Shown here: piece after piece, positions 34,922-49,400 of the stretch
Position numbering within the stretch: the first letter of the stretch is position 1
Layout: each line of letters opens with the position of its first letter
Source of the DNA: Scalesia atractyloides
Lineage: Eukaryota > Streptophyta > Magnoliopsida > Asterales > Asteraceae
NCBI GenBank assembly: GCA_947069175.1
Contig: CAMTDV010000018.1
Location: forward strand, 43,288,869 to 43,352,868
Direction: 5' to 3'
Length of the DNA stretch: 64,000 nt
The notes under the pieces: model-generated
Told to the model about the DNA's origin: nothing
The model's input: the letters and a program-made list of their open reading frames with translations, nothing else
Databases searched by the model: none
Translations under genes and position numbers: made by a program

Positions 34922-35289
34922 GTCACCACCAAGCTCATTTACAGTGTCGTCAATGCACTACTTGTGGAAAACTCGGTCACGTAGCCAACTTTTGTCGTTC
35001 AAACCCAAATCAAGCTGCAAAGAACCCTGTCCAACCTCAAGGAAACCTTGTTAGACCTCTATTCCCACCTGGTTCTTGCTACAACTGTGGCGAGATGGGT
35101 CACTACAGAAACAACTGCCCAAAATTGGTTAATGCTAATCCAACCCGTGGACGTGCATTTAACATTAATGCCAACGAGGCTGGTGCTGATAACGAAGTGG
35201 TTAATGGTACGTTCCTTGTTAACAATTATCCTGCTTCCGACAGTATGATTCAGCCATAACCCACCGCCATACGCCTCAACCATCAAAAA

Positions 35290-37117
35290 ATTTTACTGAG
35301 CTTGATTAATCATTAAAGCATTACCAAGTTCACGGCCGCTCATCTTCCGGGGCGGGTGTGGCGATATGAAACAAGGATATCTTCGCTGAAAGTATTCGAT
35401 AACTCTATCTTTCTCAGTAAGCGACCAACCCGGCACATACTTCTCCGATGCCCCACTCGCATCAACATCCATCGGCTCAACCAGATTCCCTAAACCACAA
35501 ACAACGAAATTTGATCCGGCTTCATACCATGACGGGGAGGAGGAGGCACTGTCTCCACAATCATTATGCTGAGGACTAGGCCGAGATGCGTTAGAAGAAG
35601 TGAATCCAGTAACCGCCTTACCGGAAAGAATCGGACGGGTTTTCAGGGGCGATGATTATCGAACCGCATCAGCATCCTCACTAGCTATCAGTTTGGTGTC
35701 AGCATGGCCAAAAGAGATAGGACTGGAAGACTAAAAGGGCTGATCCCGGGGAGTTTTACCTCCAGTCAAGTGAGCTGATAGGTTCTCCAACAAGCCTCCG
35801 GAAGCCCAAAAACCCGCCCCCACCTCACTCGCATTCTCCAGAATCTTCACCGAGCGAGAGGCAAAACCCAAATTTGTTTTCTTGGCCTGTTTGGGTTTCG
35901 GATCACCTTTGAGATTCACTTCACGACGACGTTTAAGGGAGTCCTTCGAGATAAATGTTGTTTCAACGTCTTCATCTAAAATCCCTTCGTCTTCAATCGA
36001 TAAATGCTCACTACCGAACAGGACCACCTTACTGGCCAAATCGTTTCCTCTCGAACCTTGGTCACCACCAGACCTTAACCTTTTCCCTTATCTCCGACCA
36101 CAACAAGGATATCTTCAGTAGGAGACAGAATCACGACACCTTCAGTTGGAACTGAGCCCGAACCTCCTTCGCCGTCAGTAGGAGCAGGATCTCGGACTTG
36201 GTACAAATTTTCGTTGACAAGATCAAGATAGGGAGGACCTTGCTTCGTCTTGGTCGCCACTGTCTCAAGTTCTCCAACGTCAAAAGACTTCAATCTCAAG
36301 GCGTCCAAACCCATAGCTACGAACAAGAAGAACAAAAATAAACATATAAAAAGCATGATAAAACAAACAAGGGGGAAAAGGATATACGACAATTCACAAG
36401 TTAAAAGCAAAACACCCAACCCATAGTATACTAACCCTTTCCATCCCAACGGAGTGTAGGATGATAATCCAGTTAGGGCCAAATCGTGCTAATTTTCCCC
36501 ATGACAAGAAGGTGTTCCGGCAACTTCTGAACTCGCCCGACTTCTTTGATCAAAGAAGCATATGAAGTCTGATCATACTCAAAATCATCCGGAAGGGCTC
36601 CGGGAAGCGTAGACCTCTTTAATCTCCAAGTCATCTCCGGTGGAATACATCGATCATCAATTAAAAAAATTGATCTTTCCAGTCCTTCATGCTCGAAGTA
36701 AACCAAGAAAAACACGTTGCGTTCTTATTCTGTACTCGAAAATGTGCCAGCTCCCACTTTGGTTCAATTTATAGAAGGCCCGGAGCACGTTCAAGTCAGG
36801 ATCCGACCCAAGTGCTCGACATGACAACTCAAACTGATTCACCTTGGCGAGGCCGAAGGGATTCATTTGAGAGATATGAACTTGATGGAACATCAAGATA
36901 TCGATTAAGAACTTGGTAAATGGGATTCTATAGTTACAATACTCAAAAAACTTAGTATATAAAGAGATCTTCCCGACAACGAAAGGGTAAGCCGAGGTAT
37001 CTTTATCCGGAAGAATTGGATTAAAAGATCGGGAATCTGATATTTATCAATAATCCAGTCCAACCCGGACTGAGTCAAAACATTAAAACTAGAGCTTAGA
37101 TTATCTTTGTTCGCCAT
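35290..37117 (-). pseudogene. Tat-lineage antisense ORF with 'putative gypsy-type transposon' domain
   Basis: On the minus strand, starting at Met 37117 (MANKDNLSSSFNVLTQSGLD), shifted frames give FEYCNYRIPFTKFLI, MFHQVHISQMNPFGLAKVNQ, FELSCRALGSDPDLNVLRAF, then PPEMTWRLKRSTLPGALPDD and EVGRVQKLPEHLLVMGKIS. This is the domain usually labelled transposase (putative) gypsy type, found in plant Tat retroelements. A charged middle (36039-35731) and a tail near 35470-35310 (KYVPGWSLTEKDRVIEYFQR) follow. At least four frame breaks are present. Its antisense position next to the plus-strand LTR that follows fits the extra ORF known from Tat/Ogre elements. Its role in those elements is not known to me. 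Confidence 0.72.
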
Positions 37118-37373
37118 AAGTGAGAAAAGAACCTGATGAAGATAGAACCAGGTAGCTCGAAGAACAACAGAGGAAGAAAGAAGAAGGCGAAAAGATAAGG
37201 AAAGCAGTTTTAACCTTTCTATTAATGTAAACTCTCTTTTATATATAAAGGGGGGGTGAAAAGACAGATATGACAATCCAATCACTGCCTCTAAAAGGAA
37301 AATCGCGGCAAGACACGTCAGCAAAGCCACATGACAGCTAGAGTCACCAGAAGGAAACGCTATAGGAACATAG

Positions 37374-37403
37374 CTGTCACGAAATCAGATGACCGACAGA
37401 ACC
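37374..37403 (+). mobile_element. start of Tat-type 3' LTR (continues at 49916)
   Basis: TGTCACGAAATCAGATGACC may be the LTR start. It is cut by the 12.5-kb element at 37404 and resumes at 49916 with AAATTCAAAAGG. The boundary is placed from the TG only. Confidence 0.4.
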
Positions 37404-40400
37404 TGTGACAATTGTGAAAAATCCCGGTAAACTTTGATTAGTACAAGTCCATGGTAACCGGACGTGGTATGTATATCGTGATATTGTTGTGATTAGGTGT
37501 GATGATACGAATTCTGGAAAATGATACACCGACTATAATGGAAGTATATGCTTAGTAATTAACAAAAACATTACAGTGACATTATGCGTCACCTACATGA
37601 CAAGACAAAGTCGAGAATGAATCGACGACTCTGGGAATAAGTATTAGTAAACACACATGACTTGTGTGCTATGCCTAGCGATATCTGTAATGTCTCAGAA
37701 GAATCCGAGAGCACAGCATGGTTGACATGACACTATTAAGGACCAACGATGCGTGGTTGGCATCCCTAGCCTTGGCAACGTGTTAAATGGAGACTTAACG
37801 TTTAACAGCGCATTACACCTTTAACGTTGATTATTAGATTATCGGTAGCCTTATTTAAGATTCCGAGTTCCATGAATAACTTAGTTTTGTGCCATAGACT
37901 GTGACATAAGATTTGAAAATAATCAAAGCCCGGGCACGCAAAACGAAGCAGCTCCCGGTTGGGGAAACGCATTCGTTCCGGGCATAACATAAGGCAACCG
38001 AATGTGCAAGGAACGATCAATCAAGCTTAAAAATACACTTAAACAAATGTCAAACGAGACTTTTATGATTAAAACGTAACTGGGTTCAGATTTTAAAACG
38101 GTTATGCATAATTTTAAAACCGGGTCTTTTGACACTAAGTACGCGCAACACGGAGCCCGTTACGCAAATCGAGAACGCGCACAGGACTTGAAAACGAACC
38201 TATACTAATCCGAAAGATAAACATCATCTTTTGTCACACAAAAAACGAAGCACGAGGTGTCCCTTGGGACCCACCCTCAACCCCCCCCCCCCCCATGTTT
38301 AAATATTTTTTTATTTAATTTTCATTTCATAATTTTATTTTATTACAAAAATCACACACATGCTCTCAAAATATGCTCTCAAGACTCTTAATTCAGCTGA
38401 GTTCTTCACTAATCATCACTAAATCAAAGGTATTAACCTTGATACTTATGATTCTAAGTCCATTTCTTCGATTAAACGCGATTTCTAGCCGAAAAACACT
38501 TTTTAATCCATGAATTTTGGAGTTTTAAAGAAGTTTGAGGGATGAATATGAACACCACATGAAACCCCTGGTGTTATATGGAAGCCATGGTCACTAATCA
38601 GTGGGGTTTGATACCCTAATCAACTCTTATCGACAAAAATCGCTTAACTATTCGATTAACCGAAGAACAATGAATTAAAGCTTGATTGATCTAAGTTCTA
38701 GCATATTTGGATTGTACTTGGTGTGTAGGTAATGAATATAGCCTTCACACACTTTTGGGATCAAGATAAACGCTTTGAATCGGAAGAATCGCTATGTATA
38801 TGACCCGAAAACCGAATCTAGGCTAGGCAGAAAATTGTATTTAAGGTTGATTATGTGGTTAAAAATAGTTTTATAAATAATTTATTTAAATAAATAAATG
38901 AACAAAATAAATTGCCAGAAAATTTCCCCATAATCTACAGATTTTTACTGAGTTATATAAAAATTTACAGATTTTTATATAAAATATAGATTAAATGGGA
39001 ATTTATGAAATTAAAAATGAGTTATTTTAAAGCAATTTCGGCAGTTACCGTATAACAAACCTGCCAGAATTTGGAATTGAACCAACCCAAAAAGTACCAT
39101 AATTGGAACACCGGGAGTATTCCGGGAGATTCTCGGACAAATTGGACATTATGGGTGTGTTCGAAGACAAATCGGGAGAATTCCCGACGGTGAAAATGGA
39201 AACTCAAATTTGGGTAACCTAGACTCCCCAAATACTCAAACTCTCTTGATAAAAAGTTAATCATTCTTAAAAAACCATGTGTTGGCATTATTAGTATTCC
39301 CGTACCATTATTCGAACACGTTAAACTACTGACTTTGGCTTGCACGTGAAACGGTGCCCGGAAGCCGAACTGAGAACTAATACTACCCTGACGTCCATCA
39401 CCACACTAGTGTCCTATAGACTCAATTCGGAGTAAAAACTTCTGACCAGATCCAAGTTATAACCATTACCAACTTAGATACTGATTTGAGTCCATACTCG
39501 CATGGGTGTTATTAAAGTTGATCCACTTGCTTGATCACTCTTGCGTGAGATCACTGCTTGTACTGTGAGTTTTCACTTCCCCGCTTTTAAACTGTTTTAC
39601 TGTTTTCTGGGGACTTGCATGTTAAAAACTGTGTTGACTACACCAACTTGGGAGTGAGTTTCACTCACCACTTTTAAACTATGATACTGTTTCTGAGATG
39701 ATTGGCATATTACGAAAATGTGTTAATTGCACCAACTTGTGATAATGTGAATTATCTAACACACGACCTACCTCCCATCTACAAGTGATTAACTTAACCC
39801 TTACACGGCAGTGGATATTACTATTGGTCCGACTGACCCAGGTGTCCTGAATTTAGTTACGTCGTTAGACATAACTGCATGGGAACATTGAACTTTACAT
39901 GACTCAGTTGCCGGGATGACGTGCCTGTCTTGACACGGCCCGGTGGGAAGTGTCTGTGGTGACACGACCCCGTGCGATGATGTGTCTGTCTGACACGGAG
40001 TGACTATGATAGGCCAAGGTTTCACTTGTGTCCTCGTGTAATTCCATATGTGACTATGACTATGACCGTCATTGTGACTAAGACTGTGACCGTGCAATTG
40101 AACTTGTTAACACATATTGTTGCACAACAATTAAACCAGTGAAACTCACGCAGCGTTTAGCTGACCTTTTTAAAATTAACATGAATTTCAGGTAACTTGA
40201 GACTGGTGTGATCCGTGTATGTTGTTCAAGACATGTTTGTAGGCGAACACTGATATAGACGCATGTGGCTTAGAAGACTTATGTGGTTCATGGGAACACG
40301 CAGTTGTAACATACATGTAGTATGTAATCAACATTTTGTAAGCAATAAAATGTAGTCTTTTTATAAACAATGTGCTTGTACCAGAGGTGTCTGTTGCATC

Positions 40401-40438
40401 CCGTATTTTTGTCTTTCGCTGCAAGTCGGGGTGTGATA
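37404..40438 (+). repeat. 5' LTR of the 12.5-kb element
   Basis: 3035 bp. It has a poly-C tract at 38281-38294, and an AATAAA signal near 40344-40349 in a region that would be the 3' processing site. It lacks two blocks present in the 3' LTR (about 404 bp at 47850-48253 and about 53 bp near 49260-49313). Together these account for the length difference of 457. Confidence 0.92.
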
Positions 40439-40443
40439 GAAGA

Positions 40444-40461
40444 TGGCATTAGAGCCATTGG
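40444..40461 (+). other. primer-binding site
   Basis: TGGCATTAGAGCCATTGG lies five bases after the 5' LTR. It differs by a few bases from the usual TGGTATCAGAGCCATGG. It fixes plus-strand orientation. Confidence 0.7.
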
Positions 40462-43400
40462 TTATAGAGAATTAGGTGCCTTTAAGGAAACCTAGACTAT
40501 AACTACAGGCTCGGACTTTAGTGGACATCATTGGAAAAATATACCTCAACTAAAGACGCTTAGTGAACACTGTAAACTATCCTATTTGCAAGTACCAGGA
40601 GCCTTGTGGGGCAAGTGGGTTATTATGGTCCGGAACGTAATAACAGACTTGCCCATACGAGGCAGTGTTGGGAAAGCTGCGGTAATAAACACGCTTAAAT
40701 ATGTGGAATGATACATACGTGTGCCAAGGTGATAGTGTGTGAATGTTTGTGCGAGAATTGATACATGAATTGAGATTGGTGGATAATGCGTTACTACATA
40801 TGCCTTTGGGATAGGCAGAAAACTGGCATTACAGTCCATTCCGCATTCCTACTGACCACCTGTTTAAGATACACTAGAGTTGGATTTATACCACTTCTAC
40901 AGTGGTTACTAATACTTTATGATGTGAGACCCCTAGCCTTTACTGCAATACGATTTCACCAACTCTATCCTTGTAATTATTATGACAACGATTGCATACC
41001 AGAATGGTATTTAAAGTAAACATAGATACATAAAGAATGTGTGGGTCGTTATGATAAGCTGGAAGGATGTATACGAATCCTTACTCCGCTTCTCGTTGCT
41101 TCACACTCAATTGTTATACAATCGCAGGCTTCGAACATCTTACAAAAAAATTTCATCCTTGAATCCGCGATTCATTTGATTGTCCGCTGGATTCCTCTTT
41201 GGCTTGCAATATTGGCTCTAGCTTTTACGCCGTGTGATACCATAACACTTAGCAGTATTCATTAGCACGTGTTTCGATATATATTATATCTAGATATGAC
41301 GATCTCCGGGTCATGGAGATGGCATGGGGTGCGTGAATAAGTTACCCTTCCTGTTGTCATTTGATTCCTTGGGATATAAAGTTGGTGACGATACAGATTC
41401 CTTTGAAACGCTTTGCGATGGGGAACATCGTTTCGTGTGACCGTTGGTTACATTGTGTTCTTTACGATTAACGATTGTTTTGAATTTCAGTTGGTTATTT
41501 GCAGAAAGTAGTATGAGGCCCGAATATCGTGGAGAACGGAATATTGATCAGGTATATGGGTGTGGTGGATATGCTGCGGTACTTCCTATATATAAACACC
41601 CGACTACATGATCAAGGTACCATTACTCAGGGCAGACGGGCTTCATGTTGCGATTTGTTCGGTTATGTTTTGGGCAATGCAGTATTGAGACTGCGACCCT
41701 GTTTGATGTGATAGATGACGCCGTAGTGGTCGTAACCACGACGTCTATACATGGTGATAGTAATTTTACATGAAAAGTAGTTTGGGTCGACATATAAACG
41801 ACCACTGAATTAATCCTGGGAGATCCTTTTCTTTTCTCAAATTCGTGACACGATTTCTAGGGATACTACACCTCAGTAGTACTCCGTACTGAACTATTTG
41901 GGTATAGCCGGTGATAGCTTACCCACATCAATGACCCAATGATCGATTCGCGATCAGTGACAATGTTTTTGTCTTCGATAAGACAATTCCGCGTAAGTTA
42001 ATTCTTTTGGCGGAATCTGCTAGAACGTATAGTCATATATCGATATCATTACGTTAAGGCGAACAACCTATGCTCATGTCACCGACCGTTGTCTATGAAA
42101 TTACCCAGTGAAGCATATTTTTCCGTCATTAGCTGTCGTTCGCTAATGATGCAATCACTAATTCTTAATAAGGATGCGTAATTAACATCGGTGTTGATAA
42201 CCTAAGGGGATTTAGGGGTAACACATAAATTGAGAAACTTATTTGATGTAATTAAAGTTTGGTGAGGAATTGTGTGGATGCGGGTCTGATGGTGATAAGA
42301 CCTGTGGAGGCAAGAACAATTTTGCCGATATTTCTCGTAACCGTTCATACCTCGTATTAACATGACACTCCTATGTATACCTTTAATTATAAATATGCAA
42401 CATTAACCGCGGTCTAATCCAAGTGTCATTTTGATAAATTTCGGTTGAGGGTGACGTAACCCCGGTGCAAAGTCGGAAAACTATAATCATGAAATAACCC
42501 GACTCACTGCTTCAAGTCACTTCAACTCTCCTTAATAACACTGTTAGAAAGTGTTGAGGTCCGGTACATATAAATTACTAGAGTGATACACCCTACTTTT
42601 AATCAATATTCAACCATGTTGCGGTACGTGGGCTTCCTCTGGAACTACGACAGGTATCTCGGTGATAGGACCAAGTGACTTACAACCTTGAATTCTACTG
42701 ATTTGGTTGGAACTACTACAAGATAAATTCCCAGTAACTCGAAGAAGTAGTGAATGAACGGTACGAAGGACCATAACGAAGCTACCTCTTAGTGAATATT
42801 TAATAAATAAATGACACAAAGCGAATATTAAGTCAAACGATTATTATATAGATATATATATATGTATGTATCAAATCCGAAGGACGATATTTAAAAGAAT
42901 AGTATGAAATTTTTATATAGCAAACGATCCCTTGTTTTCAGCCTCGCATAACTTAGTAAAAATATGTTCTAATGCAAGACGAGATCGCCTTCGAGTAGTA
43001 TTCAAGTACGGTAATACGATGACTAACCTATGACAACTCATATGTACATCTCCAAACCCTAGACTACATTGGGTCCTGACCTGAATTCTTTTGGTAACCC
43101 TAAGATAGCAGGTCTTGAATCTATATCACCCGTATGAGGGAGGTGCATTCATGCTAGAAATCGCATAAGGGGATACATGGTTCTTTGATTTCTTTCGATT
43201 AAGGCTTTTCATGACACAACAATTACTATGACCGTACGAGTGGTCCTGGGTGGGGACTAACTCAGATGCTTGTATGTCTATAGAACGTATTGACTCCCCA
43301 ACTCTACGATAATAATAATAATAATACATGGGGAACACCATATGTCTTCTCCTCTTCCTTGAAACATTGGAGGAGTCCAGATATTTATACGCAATGTTGT

Positions 43401-46400
43401 TCACAATTCCTAAGGGATGTTTGAAATTCCCTTCGGACCTTTGTAAAGGTGTTATTTGGTAAGGTCTCCTACTTGTGTAGGAGGATGCTACATGTGATAC
43501 AATGACTATCATCCGCCAATGAGATACAAAGTGAACGATACCCTACTCTTGCAAGTAGTCAAGAGTTATACGTTAGACGGCGTTGCTAGTCCTCATGAGT
43601 ATACGAGGACTAAATTCTTTAGATCAGGGAAATATTGTTGAAACATCCCTCGTCTTCGTACAACTAGTTGGTACCCTCGATTGATTTTCAGTTTGATCGA
43701 TTTAAATGAGTATTTGTGAGATACAATGTTACCGAGCAGCCCGATTCTTCGTTATTTTCGAGTGACGAAAATTCTTGTGTTACTTAAGGAAATAAGAATG
43801 GGAGAAATCTTAAGTATAATACTGTGTATGTATATACATATATATGTGTGTGTGTGTGTACATGTGTATTCGTACCACGAGTGAAATTCACGATCGTGGG
43901 GATGATAGTTGGTAGCTGTGCGTTATCATTTACTCGATTTCTGCCTCGGTCATTTGTGGTGAGCGTTTCGAGGCCATTCTATTATCAACAAAATATATAT
44001 ATACATGCATTAATGTCACATTTTCAATCGTCCCATATCACACAAATTCGTCGCACGCATGAATCCACAACCTATATAACCAGCATCATTATCATGTATG
44101 TAATAATATCCGTCATTATACCACTGCTAAAATTGCACTTAGACTTAACTCAAAAAAAGGGCCAGTGCTTAAATGTGCGGTCAAAGCATGTCACTGGAGT
44201 GACGTATATACGCCATACTATGAAAAGCAGAAACTGCTATGCATGAAGGAACACGGTCAAAACCAAACTTTCTTTGAAATAGGAATAGTCACGAGTTGTC
44301 TGAATATTGCAATTGGTGTCTTTTGTGCGCTGAACCCACCTGGGGGAAAACTAACCCGTAAATCTGGTAGTCCCGACCATTTTAGATGAAGGGACTAGTG
44401 AATCTTCCGAACACGTCCCTCGGATATTATGTCCACCCAGAGGGAAATTCCGTTAGTAAGCACGTCATATATACTTAAAGGAGGAATATGACTTTGACAC
44501 GATAACTAATACTCTTCAAATTTGGAGAGTTACTTAACACACGTTACGAATTGTAAATAACTCGAGGTGTGATACTAAGTCAAACTAAATGACCAAAGTG
44601 TAGATCGGTGCTTGGTTGGATGCACCGACCGGATGTGAAATGGCATTCATAACCTCTATTCGTATCCTAGCTGTCAGAGTGCTAGGCTTACCTCGATTGA
44701 TTACGCTTTTCATTCAGCCTCCTTGAAACTGCTTTTGTTATTTCCAGAGATTGCCGAGCGATGGTGGATCTATGCTATTACATTTCCCAGTAGCACGTAT
44801 TCCTTCCGTGCCCTACTGGGAAACAGAACTGACTAATCCTACGACCAAGGGGTTGAGAAACTCAACAAGCCTAGTTTCGACCAACCCGGGGGCCGGGTCT
44901 TCATTTCTTGTTTACATTATTACGAATATGAGACTAACAGGGAAAATCAGATTTAATGGTCAATTGTCCCTATAGGACTAGGGTGACTATGAATTTGGGC
45001 TTCAGCCCATGGTTTCATAAAACCACACGAATTTCCCAATCTAAATCAAGATGGTTTGACATGAAAGAATTCGATGAAACCCTTACGTTTAAGCGGTGAT
45101 TCAGTTGGCGGAGGTGCCAAGATGGGAAGACATTGTATTTTTTATACTCATATACAGTTCAGATCTTACCAAGTCCGAATTTGACTCGAATAACCACGAG
45201 ACCGAGACGGTCAAGTGGTGATCAATTATCTGGTGACTAGTGTGAACAAGATGCGCCTATGCATTAAGTAATCTTTCGAGAACACGATTACTTCTCATTG
45301 TCTCCATTAACGACATCCTTATGAAATGATAATCGAGCATGGCTATGTTCCTACCCTGTGAAGGGTACTCCGTCAATGGGGAACCTTGAATCAATGACTC
45401 GTTACTTAGTCATCTTTTACCAAATTACCCGTACGTCTACGATCAATGCCGATCCCATGTGTAGGGGGCGTGATACTTGTGATCGTTAGACACTCGTCAC
45501 GCCTTAAACATTTCCATGTGATATGGTAGCATTCTAGATATGGTGCTACTGGAATTAAAACCGCATTGGGCGCACACCCTATCATTCCCTGTATATGGGA
45601 ATTTTTATACGATATCTCTCGGGGAATCACATCGATGTCATCGAAGTTATTAAGTTGTTTCCTTCTGGAAAAGACACGGATAGTTGTACAACAGCTGGAG
45701 CCAAGCTCCCAAAACTTAATGTAAACTGAAATTATTACTGTAGAAATTCCTGTGAGGGTGCAGATTCATTGTTACTCGTGTACATGCTTGCCTTATGGCA
45801 ACCGTAGGCTCGTAAAAGCCTTTCTCTTTCTCTACCGTAGAGTAGGGACTTTCGTGGTCGGTTAGTATTAGCCGAAGATAGTCACGTACATGACAGCAAG
45901 GGAAGACATTCGCTCACAACTCAGTGAGGCCAAAAAAATTTATTCCCTTTTCACAAACATGCGGAGCATGTTGCTCACTATTGAGACATGTGCATCAAAC
46001 CCTGGAAGGGTACCCATACCCCTCTTCTATAGGAGGTGTGTAAGAACTATTAAACAAAATCGTAATTGAAACTTATGATGTATGAATGGTGAAGATAATG
46101 AATGCAAAGAAAACGTAACAATTGCAGTCGGCTATAAGCTGAATACGAAACTCATATCCTACTGTGAGTCCAACAACACTCTCACTTCCAGATAGGAAGT
46201 GATGGCAGACATTACTTTAACAAATATGTAGGAATTGTGGATGGACAAATTACACTGCTACTAGGTAGCACAATTATCATCTCCATACAATGAATATAAT
46301 AAACGAAAAGCAAAAACATACTTGTTTGTCAGATGACTGACACGAATATAAATACGGAGCGTTCCAATGAATTACTAAACGAAATTTCGAGGACGACATT

Positions 46401-46418
46401 CTTTTAACCGACAGAACC
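40462..46418 (+). other. internal region of the 12.5-kb element, no coding domain seen
   Basis: Short open frames occur on both strands (for example 43824-44246 plus and 43126-43512 minus) but none resembles capsid, protease, reverse transcriptase, RNase H or integrase. Short microsatellites are present at 43308-43326 (ATA) and 43838-43864 (TG). Either this was never coding or it has decayed beyond recognition by eye. Confidence 0.6.
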
Positions 46419-49400
46419 TGTGACAATTGTGAAAAATCCCGGTAAACTTTGATTAGTACAAGTCCGTGGTAACCGGACGTGGTATGTATATCGTGATATT
46501 GTTGTGATTAGGTGTGATGATACGAATTCTGGAAAATGATACACCGACTATAATGGAAGTATATGCTTAGTAATTAACAAAAACATTACAGTGACATTAT
46601 GCGTCATCTACATGACAAGACAAAGTCGAGAATGAATCGACGACTCTGGGAATAAGTATTAGTAAACACACATGATTTGTGTGCTATGCCTAGCGATATC
46701 TGTAATGTCTCAGAAGAATCCGAGAGCACAGCATGGTTGACATGACACTATTAAGGACCAACGATGCGTGGTTGGCATCCCTAGCCTTGGACAACGTGTT
46801 AAACGGAGACTTGACGTTTAACAGCGCATTACACCTTTAACGTTGATTATTAGATTATCGGTAGCCTTATTTAAGATTCCGAGTTCCATGAATAACTTAG
46901 TTTTGTGCCATAGACTGTGACATAAGGTTTGAAAATAATCAAAGCCCGGGCACGCAAAACGAAGCAGCTCCCGGTTGGGGAAACGCATTCGTTCCGGGCA
47001 TAACATAAGGCAACCGAATGTGCAAGGAACGATCAATCAAGCTTAAAAATACACTTAAACGAACGTCAAACGAGACTTTTATGATTAAAACGTAACTGGG
47101 TTCAGATTTTAAAACGATTATGCATAATTTTTAAAACCGGGTCTTTTGACACTAAGTACGCGCAAAACGGAGCCCGTTACGCAAATCGAGAACGCGCACA
47201 GGACTTGAAAACGAACCTATACTAATCCGAAAGATAAACATCATCTTTTGTCATACAAAACAAAGCACGAGGTGTCCCTTGGGACCCACCTACAACCCCC
47301 CCCCCCCCATGTATAAATATTTTTTTATTTAATTTTCATTTCATAATTTTATTTTATTACAAAAATCACACACATGCTCTCAAAATCTGCTCTCAAGACT
47401 CTTAATTCAGCTGAGTTCTTCACTAATCATCACTAAATCATAGGTATTAACCTTGATACTTATGATTCTAAGTCCATTTCTTCGATTAAACGCGATTTCT
47501 AGCCGAAAAACGCTTTTTAATCCATGAATTTTGGAGTTTTAAAGAAGTTTGAGGGATGAATATGAACACCACATGAAACCCCTGGTGTTATATGGAATCC
47601 ATGGTCACTAATCAGTGGGTTTGATACCCTAATCAACTCTTATCGACAAAAATCGCTTAATTATTCGATTAACCGAAAAACAATGAATTAAAGCTTGATT
47701 GATCTAAGTTCTAGCATATTTGGATTGTACTTGGTGTGTAGGTAATGAATATAGCCTTCACACACTTTTGGGATCAAGATAAACGCTTGGAATCGGAAGA
47801 ATCGCTATGTATATGACCCAAAAACCGAATCTAGGCTAGGCAGAAAATTGTTTTGCCTATAACTTGGTCCGTGTAACTTGGATTGAGCTTAAATTTGGTT
47901 TGGTGATGTAGGGTATTGTTAGAAAGGTCCACGTAAAACTTTAGAATTTTTGGAATTTTATACGATTTTTAGTGAATTTTTAACTGTTTACCAAAAGAAT
48001 TCCGGAAAAATATCAAACGAATTCACTAAATCACACATTCTACAGAGACACTAAGGAACATATGGGGAGTAATCTGGGAAAATTCGGAGTCCATTGGTTG
48101 AGTTTTGATTTGGGTTAAAATCCGCGTTTTTGCGAGTTTTCGGTAGCCGGAAACGCACCGAAACGAAATCGGAAAAATCCCAAAATTTTGTGAGGTGTTC
48201 CTGGACATGTAAAGAGTGTTCTGGAATATTTTTGGAATTTTTGAACTACTGATGGTATTTAAGGTTGATTATGTGGTTAAAAATAGTTTTATAAATAATT
48301 TATTTAAATAAGTAAATGAACAAAGTAAATTCCCATAACATTTTCCCATAATCTACATATTTTTACTGAGTTATATAAAAATTTACAGATTTTTATATAA
48401 AATATAGATTAAATGGGAATTTATGGAATTAAAAATGAGTTATTTTAAAGCAATTTTGACAGTTTACCGTATAACGAACCTGCCGGAACTGGGAATTGAA
48501 CCAACACAAAAAATAGTATAATTGAAACACCGGGAGTATTTCGGGAGATTCCCGGACAAATTGGACACTATGGGTGTGTCCTAAGACAATTCGGAAGAAA
48601 TCCCGACGGTGAAAATGGAAACTCAAATTTGGGTAACCTAGACTCCCCAAATACTCAAACTCTCTTGATGAAAAGTTAATCATTCTTAAAAAACCATGTG
48701 TTGGCATTATTAGTATTCCCGTACCATTATTCGAACACGTTAAACTACTGACTTTGACTTGCACGCGAAACGGTGCCCGGAAGCCGAACTGAGAACTAAT
48801 ACTACCCTGACGTCCATCACCACACTAGTGTCCTATAGACTCAATTCGGAGTAAAAACTTCTGACCAGATCCAAGTTATAACCATTACCAACTTAGATAC
48901 TGATTTGAGTCCATACTTGCATGTGTGTTATTAAAGTAGATCCACTTGCTTGATCACTCTTGCGTGAGATCACTGCTTGTACTGTGAGTTTTCACTTCCC
49001 CGCTTTTAAACTGTTTTACTGTTTTCTGGGGACTTGCATGTTAAAACTGTGTTGACTACACCAACTTGGGAGTGAGTTTCACTCCACCACTTTTAAACTA
49101 TGATACTGTTTATGAGATGATTGGCATGTTACGAAACTGTGTTAATTGCACCAACTTGTGATGATGTGAATTATTTAACACACGACCTACCTCCCCTCTA
49201 CAAGTGATTAACTTAAGCTTTACGGGGCAGTGGATAGTACTATTGGTCCGACAGACCCAGTTGCTCCAGGCAGTGTCTAGGTGACACTGTGTGTCGGTGA
49301 CTACGCAACTGCACGTGTCCTGAATTTAGTTACGTCATTAGACATACTGCAGGGGAACATTGAACTTTACATGACTCAGTTGCCGGGGTGACATGCCTGT

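Larger units (their letters stand above)
32823..35258 (+). pseudogene. gypsy gag C-terminal part, split by a 1.67-kb insertion
   Basis: 32823-33252 reads as gypsy gag (DRYEELSLLCPKMVTPLDKA, IEKYIDGLPDSVQDIVTRSN) with two in-frame stops. It ends in NRCNGHHQAHL. After the insertion, 34922-35258 continues with QCTTCGKLGHVANFCR and CYNCGEMGHYRNNCPK, two CCHC zinc knuckles that bind nucleic acid. The frame then ends where other sequence begins. No protease, reverse transcriptase or integrase follows. Not functional. Confidence 0.82.

Noticed and set aside
43824..44246. 140-codon plus-strand frame in the 12.5-kb element
   Set aside because: It starts in a TG microsatellite and has no resemblance to retroelement domains; likely chance.
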